From contig WGED01000304.1 in NCBI GenBank assembly GCA_015492915.1, positions 1 to 9,823 of the forward strand: a DNA stretch of 9,823 nt, given 5' to 3'. A program made the translations under genes and the position numbers. This DNA is from Cyclobacteriaceae bacterium. GTDB lineage: Bacteria > Bacteroidota > Bacteroidia > Cytophagales > Cyclobacteriaceae. Below the pieces are notes generated by a model, which did not search any database, was not told the DNA's origin, and worked only from the letters and a program-made list of their open reading frames with translations. Positions 1 to 6,380 of the stretch are shown in pieces; position 1 is the first letter of the stretch; each line of letters starts with the position of its first letter.

Positions 1-1
1 G

Positions 2-3000
2 ATCCAGAAGGCGCCGGAGGTATTTGCCGGCGTAGACAAGGTAATCTGTGAGGGCGAGAGTGTGCTGATCGGGGATGCGACGAGCGGCGGGAGTACGACG
101 AGTGTAACGTGGAGTGGGGGATTGGGCAGTTTCAGTCCGAACAATACGACGTTGAATGTGACGTATATACCGGATGCGAGTGAGACGGGCAGTACGGTAA
201 TGCTGACGGTGACGACGAACGGGATAGGTCCGTGTGCGGCGGTGAGTGACCAGGTAAATATCACGATAGAACAAGCGCCTACAGTGGACGCCGGCATATA
301 TGGTCCGATTTGTATTGGTGATACAGTTTTCCTTACAGGAACAATAGGAGGATCTGCGACTTCCGTGACATGGTCAGGAGGGTTAGGAACTTTTATTGAT
401 TCAACACAATTAAGCACAGGATACATTCCTGATGTACTTGAACAAGGGTCTGATGTCATTTTGACTATAACAACAAATGATCCGCCGGGTGTCTGTTCGG
501 CAGTGTCAGATTTAACTCTGATAAAAGTCAACAGATTGCCATTGGTAGATTTTGCTGGTCTTGATCCATCATATCAGGTTGATGATCCGACGGTTACTTT
601 GGTTGGTTTGCCGTCAGGGGGAACATTTTCAGGTCCGGGAATTGTCGGGGTTACTTTTAGTCCTGCTGTTGCTGATACAGGAACACATACTATTCGATAT
701 GAGTATACTGATTTTAATTCCTGTACAAATTTTGTTGAAAAGACTACAATAGTCTATGCTTTACCACAAGCTGAAATAGGTAATCCAGGGCCATATTGTC
801 TGAATGAAAACCCGTTAGACAACCCATTGCCGCGTACTACAAAACCAAACTTTGAAGACAGTTGGTCGGGGCCCAATGTTTTCTTCCAGGGAGGTGAATA
901 TTATTTTAACCATCCAGTAGCAGGAGTAGGCCTTCATACAGTAACTTATACTCTGCGCGATTTAACAACCGGATCGGTAACGAATGAACCGAGGTTCATT
1001 ATCGTCAATGATGTGCCTAAGGTTGACTTTACTACTCTGAATAATTGTATAGTTGATTCAATAAGATTTGTTGATTTGTCCGTCCTCGATAGTGCCCATA
1101 TCTTTAATGACCAGATCGTTAAATGGAATTGGGAAATTGGTGTTGGACCTGAATTCGTTTCTGATCAGCAAAATCCGATAATTAAATTTGAAAACAATAA
1201 GCCTGACAATTATTATGTTAGGCTCACGGCAGTGACCAGGTTTAATTGTTCTGCATTTAAGACAGGAGAAGTTGCTGTAGGTGCTGAACCTGATCCTGCC
1301 TTTATTGTTAACAACCTGACCTTCGGAGAAGTATCTGAGTTTGTTGATGTTACACCTATTCCTTCGGTAAGCAATACTTTCCCGCCTGGGTACAGCGATC
1401 CGACAACATCTATTGATTCGATTTGGTGGGATTTCGGTGAAGGGACTCCAGTATCAGGTATTTATGCCGATTACAGTACAGCTTATCATCAGTACACACA
1501 GGCGAACAAGGAATATCTAGTAGCCATGAAGATTAAGACTAATCTAGGTTGTTATGCTGTCGATACTGTCCCTGTCTCTATTATTGAATCTATTACAGTA
1601 TTCCCATACTTTGAGGATTTTGAGAATTTTAATCCATTAGCATTCCGAGGAAATAATCCGAGCTGGCAGTTGATAACTCCCATAGGAAATATTATTAAAG
1701 GGGAACCAGGAAATAAATCATGGGTGACGAGCAACGCTCAAAACCGCCATAATGACAATGAAAACTCATATGTAACCCTCCCGGCTTTTGATTTGAGAAG
1801 TCTAGAAAGACCAATGCTTAAAATAGATATTTGGGCCAATTCGGAGAGTACGCGTGACGGTGCTGTGCTGCAATATTCTTACGATGGCGGTACATGGTTC
1901 ACTCTGGTTGATCTTAACGAAAATATTGCGAAGGATCCCACAGAACAAATCGGTGTAAACTGGTATAATGAGAAAGGTCTTGTCAGTCGTCCGGGTGACC
2001 AGGTTATAGATGGCACCATAGGCAATAATAGTAGCGGCTATGCCTGGACGGGGGTATATACTTCATGGAGAACGGCCAGATTCCCATTGGACAGTATCCG
2101 TGACGGGCAACCTTCAGGAGTGAGTTCGGTACGATTCAGGATCGTGTTTGGAAGTGATCAACAAAACCCTGGCGGAACTACCTATGATGGATTCGCATTT
2201 GATAATCTGTGGATCGGGGAGAGACAACACAGTGTTCTTCTTGAGCATTTTGACAACCTCAACGGAAACTTCAAAATTGACTCAGTCAACCTCCTGGCGA
2301 AGAAATTTACATTGGATGTGATTCCACTCGAATATCATAGTAACTACCCAACAGAAGATACTATTTATAAAAATAATAAATCACCAATAGAGACGAGGGG
2401 TTCTATCTATGATATAAATCAAACGCCAAAAACCTTTATGGATGGATCCAAAGAGTATGATTATGCAGGTTCTTACATTAAAGATTACCAGATTATTAAC
2501 AGGTCGCTGATCGATCCTCTGTTTGATGTGGACGTTGCTATCATACCGACGGGCAATGAAAATGATGTGGACATTAGTGTGACTATTACAGCCAATGATT
2601 CTCTTAATGAAGAAATAATTGTAAACGTAATACCAATAGAGACGAGCATTGATGATCCTGAGATAAATCAACCATATGGGTTAGATTCCTTAAATAATGT
2701 TGTGAAAGACATGTTGCCTCCTGGCGGGTATCCATATGTTCAGCAATGGGTTGACGGGATGAGTGCAAACTTCACTGTTACTTGGGATTTGAATGCGCTA
2801 AATAAAGAGAATGTCATATATGATAATACAAAAATGGGGGTAGTAGTATTCGTTCAGAATGATGTAAACGAAGGCACCAAGGAGGTTTATCAAGCTGTAT
2901 TCAAAAAACTCCCGGAATTACATAAGACTATTATTACAGGGCTTGATGACGAACTGAATGTCAGAAGATTTGAAGACGCCGTTATTTATCCGAATCCGGC

Positions 3001-3220
3001 ACAAAATTATTTCCGCGTATCACTCTCAGATCAACTAACAAAAGACGTTGAGTGGAGAATTCTAGATCAGAGAGGTATTACTCTTTCTGAGGGGACATTT
3101 GAGAAGGACAATGATTCATTTGAAGTTGATACTCGTGAAATACCCAATGGTTTACATTTATTTATCATCAGTGCGGGCGATAATTACAGGGTGATAAGGA
3201 AAATCATTATCAAACGTTGA
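2..3220 (+). CDS. Partial giant surface protein: Ig-like/PKD modules, jelly roll, Omp28-like domain, T9SS type A tail
   Basis: This is the 3' part of a larger gene. The frame is open to the left edge and the repeat pattern continues through it, so the GTG at 62 is not a real start. Visible domains in order: an 88-residue Ig-like module (11-274); a homologous 87-residue module (275-535, sharing SVTWSGGLG and YIPD); two further beta-sandwich modules (536-1012, with GGTFSGPG); two PKD-like domains (about 1013-1600, with a WWDFGEG core); a MAM/concanavalin-like jelly roll (about 1601-2228); an Omp28-type thioredoxin-like domain (about 2234-2935); and a T9SS type A sorting domain (about 2969-3217) with YPNP at 2987-2998 and a basic end. 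Family knowledge says such tails direct export through the type IX system and attachment or release at the surface. Adhesion, matrix or glycan binding is my inference; the actual ligand is unknown. No enzymatic motif was seen. Confidence 0.9.
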   Translation: MQKAPEVFAGVDKVICEGESVLIGDATSGGSTTSVTWSGGLGSFSPNNTTLNVTYIPDASETGSTVMLTVTTNGIGPCAAVSDQVNITIEQAPTVDAGIYGPICIGDTVFLTGTIGGSATSVTWSGGLGTFIDSTQLSTGYIPDVLEQGSDVILTITTNDPPGVCSAVSDLTLIKVNRLPLVDFAGLDPSYQVDDPTVTLVGLPSGGTFSGPGIVGVTFSPAVADTGTHTIRYEYTDFNSCTNFVEKTTIVYALPQAEIGNPGPYCLNENPLDNPLPRTTKPNFEDSWSGPNVFFQGGEYYFNHPVAGVGLHTVTYTLRDLTTGSVTNEPRFIIVNDVPKVDFTTLNNCIVDSIRFVDLSVLDSAHIFNDQIVKWNWEIGVGPEFVSDQQNPIIKFENNKPDNYYVRLTAVTRFNCSAFKTGEVAVGAEPDPAFIVNNLTFGEVSEFVDVTPIPSVSNTFPPGYSDPTTSIDSIWWDFGEGTPVSGIYADYSTAYHQYTQANKEYLVAMKIKTNLGCYAVDTVPVSIIESITVFPYFEDFENFNPLAFRGNNPSWQLITPIGNIIKGEPGNKSWVTSNAQNRHNDNENSYVTLPAFDLRSLERPMLKIDIWANSESTRDGAVLQYSYDGGTWFTLVDLNENIAKDPTEQIGVNWYNEKGLVSRPGDQVIDGTIGNNSSGYAWTGVYTSWRTARFPLDSIRDGQPSGVSSVRFRIVFGSDQQNPGGTTYDGFAFDNLWIGERQHSVLLEHFDNLNGNFKIDSVNLLAKKFTLDVIPLEYHSNYPTEDTIYKNNKSPIETRGSIYDINQTPKTFMDGSKEYDYAGSYIKDYQIINRSLIDPLFDVDVAIIPTGNENDVDISVTITANDSLNEEIIVNVIPIETSIDDPEINQPYGLDSLNNVVKDMLPPGGYPYVQQWVDGMSANFTVTWDLNALNKENVIYDNTKMGVVVFVQNDVNEGTKEVYQAVFKKLPELHKTIITGLDDELNVRRFEDAVIYPNPAQNYFRVSLSDQLTKDVEWRILDQRGITLSEGTFEKDNDSFEVDTREIPNGLHLFIISAGDNYRVIRKIIIKR
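11..535 (+). repeat. Two tandem Ig-like protein modules (88 and 87 residues)
   Basis: Module A (11-274) and module B (275-535) align nearly without gaps. Each starts with AP-x-V-x-AG, has a Cys near residue 12, the core SVTWSGGLG, then YIPD, a Gly/Ser-rich strand, and a second Cys before AVSD. The two cysteines per module suggest an intradomain disulphide. Protein similarity is strong but the DNA has diverged widely and codon choice differs completely. Modules of this kind are common in long T9SS-exported proteins, and more copies are likely to the left of the window. Confidence 0.85.
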
Positions 3221-3224
3221 TGAA

Positions 3225-3569
3225 TCAGGGTGATGGAAAACCGTGCTTTTTATATTCATCAATAACTGACTCGTCGGAAACAACGATTTCCCAGACTGAT
3301 AAATAATCCGGGTTAACGATGGTCTTTTCTGTTTCTTTTTCAACGTATTCGCCTTTTTCCGCTTTCTGAATTGCATTTTTATCATAGGGAATTTGAAACG
3401 TTTCCATATCCTCTCTGACGATACTGATAAGTCCATCCGCAGTGATCTCTTTGATAACGCCATGAGTTTGGTATTTGCCTATTCGTTTATGGTCATCGTT
3501 TAAGAAAGTAAGTCCGACAATTATACTTTTGCCTATCAGTTTCTTTTTGTTATATCCGAATAATCTCAT
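3225..3569 (-). CDS. Small uncharacterised protein, 114 aa
   Basis: The protein has 114 residues, no signal peptide and no membrane segment, so it is probably cytoplasmic. It is rich in charged residues and alternating hydrophobics (IGKSIIVGLTFL near the N-terminus, then GVIKEI and GLISIV), which suggests a small beta-rich, SH3-like barrel. The C-terminal half has a Lys/Glu-rich stretch followed by NPDYLSVWEI. From memory it resembles small uncharacterised proteins with the pattern IGK-hydrophobic-GxT, a GxI centre and a terminal NPDxxxxW, but I cannot name a family or function. The start at 3569 is the only sensible ATG, just downstream of a 15-bp palindrome. It converges on the surface-protein gene with 4 bp between the stop codons. 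Another frame on the same strand (3158-3463) overlaps it but lacks protein-like composition. Confidence 0.75.
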   Translation of the reverse strand: MRLFGYNKKKLIGKSIIVGLTFLNDDHKRIGKYQTHGVIKEITADGLISIVREDMETFQIPYDKNAIQKAEKGEYVEKETEKTIVNPDYLSVWEIVVSDESVIDEYKKHGFPSP

Positions 3570-3582
3570 AGATAAAAAATTT

Positions 3583-3597
3583 TAAACATTATGTTTA
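3583..3597. promoter_or_regulatory. Perfect 15-bp palindrome upstream of the small gene
   Basis: TAAACAT-T-ATGTTTA has perfect 7-bp arms around one central base. It ends 14 bp from the ATG of the minus-strand small gene, a position suited to an operator or to the leader of its mRNA. The sequence is AT-rich, so a chance origin is possible. No regulator is encoded next to it. Confidence 0.4.
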
Positions 3598-3611
3598 TTT
3601 ATCTCGCAAGG

Positions 3612-3630
3612 GACTTACACATGGTAAGTC
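3612..3630. promoter_or_regulatory. Inverted repeat GACTTAC-N5-GTAAGTC
   Basis: Perfect 7-bp arms (3612-3618 and 3624-3630) flank the 5-bp spacer ACATG. It lies in the divergent region between the small gene and the esterase, 43 bp upstream of the former and 120 bp upstream of the latter. It may be a dimeric-regulator operator or a hairpin in the small gene's leader. No T-run follows on either strand, which argues against a terminator. Confidence 0.4.
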
Positions 3631-3711
3631 ATATATAGTGTAATTTCGGTATAAAATGTTCGGTTAAGGCATATTTTATTATAAATTTATAAAGTCGGTA
3701 ATCCAATCAAC

Positions 3712-3719
3712 TAAGTTTG
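3712..3719 (+). promoter_or_regulatory. Candidate -7 box (TAAGTTTG) for the esterase gene
   Basis: TAAGTTTG matches the Bacteroidota TAnnTTTG -7 consensus exactly. It sits 31 bp before the ATG at 3751, so transcription would begin near 3726 and leave a short leader of about 25 nt. No clear TTTG -33 element is present at the expected distance; that stretch is AT-rich. The leader has an A-rich tract rather than a Shine-Dalgarno sequence, as is usual for this phylum. Confidence 0.5.
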
Positions 3720-3750
3720 TCTCAATATCACCATCTAAAAAAGCATACCC

Positions 3751-5796
3751 ATGAAAAGATATATAATATCATTAATCTTCTTCTTTTTTATTTACCATAG
3801 CAATGCACAACCAATACCATTTCAGACTGAGCCTTTGCCGGATCAGCCAAACAATATCCGCAGCTATTTAATCGATGTGTCTGCGAAGATTACCGATGAA
3901 TCTTTGGCAGGAATCCGTTCGAAAGATGATTGGGAAAATATTAGATCAGATCATTATAGTAAACTGGTTGAAATGCTCAGTATGGAAGATGTTCCATTGC
4001 AGGGAGAGAGGCCTCCCTTGAATGTAAAGGTGACAGGTACCGTGAATATGAAAGGGTACAGGATTGAAAAATTGTACTATGAATCATTGCCCGGACTATA
4101 TGTGGTTGCCAACCTCTATATTCCTGATCGTATCAAAAAACCGACAGCGGCTATACTTTATCAGTGTGGACATTCATTTACACAGAAAGTTCATTATCAG
4201 GAACATGCAAGGAAGTTTGCGCAGTTAGGATTCGTATGCCTTATCACTGAAACCATTCAGAGAGGTGAAGTGCGGGGCGTGCATCACGGGTGTTATGCAA
4301 AAGGCTGGTTTCAGTGGTATAGCCGGGGATATGCGCCGGCGGGTGTGGAGGTGTGGAATGGCATCCGGGGGATTGACCTTTTGGCAGCACGACCGGAAGT
4401 TGATCCCGAAAAAATCGGCGTCACGGGCATTTCAGGTGGTGGGGCCATGAGTTGGTTCATTGCAGCCATTGATCCTCGTGTCAAAGCTGCGGCCCCTGTA
4501 TGCGGTAACAGTACCCTCAAATCCCATATTTTCACCCGGACAGTTGACGGACATTGTGACTGCATGTATCCCATAAATACTTACCTGTTTGATATGCAGG
4601 ACATCGGAGCGCTCATTGCACCAAGGCCCTTGCTGATTGCCCAGGCTGACAGAGACGGCCTCAACACCATAGAATCGGTAAGGGAGGTCTATTATGATCT
4701 GAAAGAACTATACAAGTTGTATGATGTTGAAAATAATATCTCGATGATCGAGACGCCCGGGGGGCATTCCTATCACCCTGATTCCCGCAAAGGCATATTT
4801 TCTTTTTTCTTTAAACATTTGATGAACAAGGAGATAGCTCCTGATGAGGCGGGCGATGTGGATGCGTTGCCCGAACATCAGCTTTCCGAAGAAAAGCTGC
4901 AGGTGTATGTTGACGGGCCGCCGGAAGATGATCGTACCACTACCATTCAGGATTCTTTTGTAAAACTTGCCGGATTCCCGGATATAACAGATTCCAGGAC
5001 ATTAGCGGCGCACAAAGAAAAAGTGATCGGCTTTTTGAAAGATGAAACTTTCAGGGCGTTTCCGGAACATCCGGTCCCCATGAAACCAAAACTTATTTAC
5101 CGCACCGATGATTATGCACCTTTCGGAACAGAAGTGTACAGTTTCATATCTGAAGAAGGATGGCGTCTTAAAGTTGAAATACACTGGAACCAGGACCCTA
5201 CAAAAAAAAGCCCATTAATGATTGTTTTGAGGAATCCTCAAGAAAAACGATATGAATCAGAAAGCTTTATAAACGGATTGGACAAGCAATGGAATATCGC
5301 CTATTTTGAGACGCGCGGCGTGGGTGAGTTCGGGTGGTCACCCGAATTACAATGGCATATCCGGAGAGCCTCGGCCTGGACGGGAAGGACCATTGCTTCC
5401 ATGCAGGTTTATGATGTTTTGCGCTCCCTTAAATTTTGTCGTACGCTCAATGGCGTTGACACGGGAAAAACAGGAATTGCCGCAAAAGATGATAAGAGTG
5501 TGGTGGCTTTGTATGCGGCTTTGCTGGACGGAAAGGTTAGCACGTTGATCGTCAAGGATCCGCCGCCTACACAAAATGCGCCATCCAGTCCTGATGGCCG
5601 TGGAGCTGCGATTGAGATGTTGAATTGTCTGAGAATCACTGATCTGGGGCAATTACCAGCTCTGGTCACACCGACGAAAACATATTTAATAGGTAAAATA
5701 CCAGATCAATGGCAATGGTCAGAGAGAACATTGCAATCTACACGTGCCGGAAATCTTTTTAAAGAAGTAACATCCATGTCGGAAATATTATTCTGA
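3751..5796 (+). CDS. Secreted two-domain alpha/beta-hydrolase, acetyl-xylan-esterase-like
   Basis: The protein has 681 residues. An N-terminal signal peptide (about residues 1-19, very hydrophobic, ending SNA before QP) suggests export to the periplasm. The first domain (about 90-355) is an alpha/beta-hydrolase of the AXE1/dienelactone-hydrolase type. It has the nucleophile elbow GISGG with Ser228, an acidic residue in ADRDG (Asp302 likely, Asp300 possible) and His339 in PGGHS, so the catalytic triad looks complete. The second domain (about 430-640) resembles another hydrolase fold, with FETRGVGEFGW and YDVLRSLKF, but has AKDDK where the elbow should be and no matching His. The likely reaction is hydrolysis of an ester, possibly acetyl groups on a polysaccharide; the substrate is not shown by the sequence. 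The ATG is supported by the signal peptide directly after it. The gene seems to be transcribed alone. Confidence 0.85.
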   Translation: MKRYIISLIFFFFIYHSNAQPIPFQTEPLPDQPNNIRSYLIDVSAKITDESLAGIRSKDDWENIRSDHYSKLVEMLSMEDVPLQGERPPLNVKVTGTVNMKGYRIEKLYYESLPGLYVVANLYIPDRIKKPTAAILYQCGHSFTQKVHYQEHARKFAQLGFVCLITETIQRGEVRGVHHGCYAKGWFQWYSRGYAPAGVEVWNGIRGIDLLAARPEVDPEKIGVTGISGGGAMSWFIAAIDPRVKAAAPVCGNSTLKSHIFTRTVDGHCDCMYPINTYLFDMQDIGALIAPRPLLIAQADRDGLNTIESVREVYYDLKELYKLYDVENNISMIETPGGHSYHPDSRKGIFSFFFKHLMNKEIAPDEAGDVDALPEHQLSEEKLQVYVDGPPEDDRTTTIQDSFVKLAGFPDITDSRTLAAHKEKVIGFLKDETFRAFPEHPVPMKPKLIYRTDDYAPFGTEVYSFISEEGWRLKVEIHWNQDPTKKSPLMIVLRNPQEKRYESESFINGLDKQWNIAYFETRGVGEFGWSPELQWHIRRASAWTGRTIASMQVYDVLRSLKFCRTLNGVDTGKTGIAAKDDKSVVALYAALLDGKVSTLIVKDPPPTQNAPSSPDGRGAAIEMLNCLRITDLGQLPALVTPTKTYLIGKIPDQWQWSERTLQSTRAGNLFKEVTSMSEILF

Positions 5797-5895
5797 GATA
5801 AATAAGCCTGGATATAAAATTGAATTAGCGGGTATCTTTCTGCTCCTGCATAGTTGGTTTTTTTGCCCCAGTTTCATTGTTTTGGGATATACTTT

Positions 5896-6314
5896 TCACC
5901 CTGTCCCTGATATGGCATTGTGCAGGCAATTCATGAGAAATGGATGATTTCCCATGGCGATATTGATGGCTGCTGTGAGCATCCCTGCCGCCCTGTCTTT
6001 GATATTATGCATGGAAAAATGGTTAGCCCCAATATTCTCAATAACCTTTCTGTTCCGAGCTTAAATTACTTCAAAATCAGGCACTTCATTCACGTTTGAC
6101 TCGTCACCATAAAAGTGCATTATGCCTCCTCATCAAACGTGCTGATTTTCTTCCTGCCCTGGCGGGACAAGTTGTACTTTAACCTCTCATTGCGAAATCC
6201 TGGTGAGAATTTTGGGTTAAAATCTCATGGCAAAATAGTGGTTTGAGATTTCAGATTGATTTTCTTGCCGTGGAGGTCGATTCCGGCTGTTTTTCGGAAT
6301 GGGCAAAAAGGCAT
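5896..6314 (-). pseudogene. Possible decayed pair of small coding sequences
   Basis: On the minus strand a frame beginning at ATG 6314 runs to TAA at 6120-6122 and is interrupted only by one TGA (6225-6227). It contains basic, protein-like stretches such as RLKYNLSRQGRKK. Its stop overlaps an ATG (TAATG, 6118-6122) preceded by GAGGAGGC (6124-6131), an arrangement typical of translational coupling. The second frame runs to TGA at 5896-5898 with one internal TAA (6061-6063); its last 54 codons read like a folded helical protein (AAGMLTAAINIAMGNHPF). I do not recognise either product. The reading as broken genes or a mobile-element scar is inference. Chance open frames in a non-coding spacer are a real alternative. 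Confidence 0.3.
6183..6251. repeat. Cluster of TGAGATTTT-like short inverted repeats
   Basis: Within about 70 bp there are CTCTCATT (6183), TGAGAATTTT (6204-6213), AAAATCTCA (6219-6227) and TGAGATTT (6244-6251). The middle pair forms a hairpin, TGAGA(A)TTTT-GGGTT-AAAATCTCA, with a single bulged A. The cluster lies inside the possible decayed coding sequence, so it may be an accident of that sequence, part of a dispersed repeat, or a regulatory region for the GH92 gene about 130 bp downstream. Confidence 0.35.
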
Positions 6315-6348
6315 TAAAGTTTGTTGTGGCCGAGACATGTATTTTACC

Positions 6349-6356
6349 TAAATTTA
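6349..6356 (+). promoter_or_regulatory. Weak candidate -7 box (TAAATTTA) for the GH92 gene
   Basis: TAAATTTA fits TAnnTTTR and lies 24 bp before the ATG at 6381. A TTG at 6324-6326, 22 bp upstream, could serve as the -33 element. The motif is AT-rich and imperfect, so it is tentative. If it is correct, the TTG codon at 6321 would be upstream of the transcript, which supports the start at 6381. Confidence 0.3.
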
Positions 6357-6380
6357 CCCTGTGCCCAAAAATCACTCGTC

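Larger units (their letters stand above)
5797..6380. other. Gene-poor 584-bp interval with possible decayed minus-strand coding sequence
   Basis: No intact gene of convincing length is present on either strand. It holds possible minus-strand gene remnants (5896-6314), short repeated TGAGATTT-like elements in both orientations (6183-6251), a perfect inverted repeat ATTCCG-N9-CGGAAT (6280-6300) and the probable promoter of the GH92 gene. A T-run at 5859-5865 lacks a strong preceding stem, so I do not call a terminator for the esterase gene. A short plus-strand frame of 36 codons (5954-6064) is antisense to the remnant and has no supporting signals. Confidence 0.6.

Noticed and set aside
1..4. 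GATC at the left edge as a cloning junction
   Set aside because: The tetranucleotide is common and the reading frame continues through it, so nothing shows that it is an artificial end.
62..64. GTG as the start of the surface protein
   Set aside because: The frame is open to the left edge and the residues before it (APEVFAG...CEGES) match the beginning of the next module, so the gene is merely cut by the window.
3158..3463. Second minus-strand frame of 101 codons overlapping the small gene
   Set aside because: It overlaps the 114-residue frame and the end of the surface-protein gene; its Lys/Arg/Ser-rich composition is typical of a frame-shifted reading.
5840..5870. Rho-independent terminator after the esterase gene
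   Set aside because: There is a run of seven T at 5859-5865, but no stable GC-rich stem directly precedes it.
6228..6314. IS110-like transposase N-terminus, suggested by AGIDLHGKK on the minus strand
   Set aside because: Only a few residues resemble the GIDVHKK-type start; nothing downstream supports a transposase, and no terminal repeats or target duplication are visible.
6321..6380. TTG start giving a 20-residue longer GH92 protein
   Set aside because: The added residues precede a normal signal peptide that begins at the ATG at 6381, and a candidate -7 box lies within this stretch.
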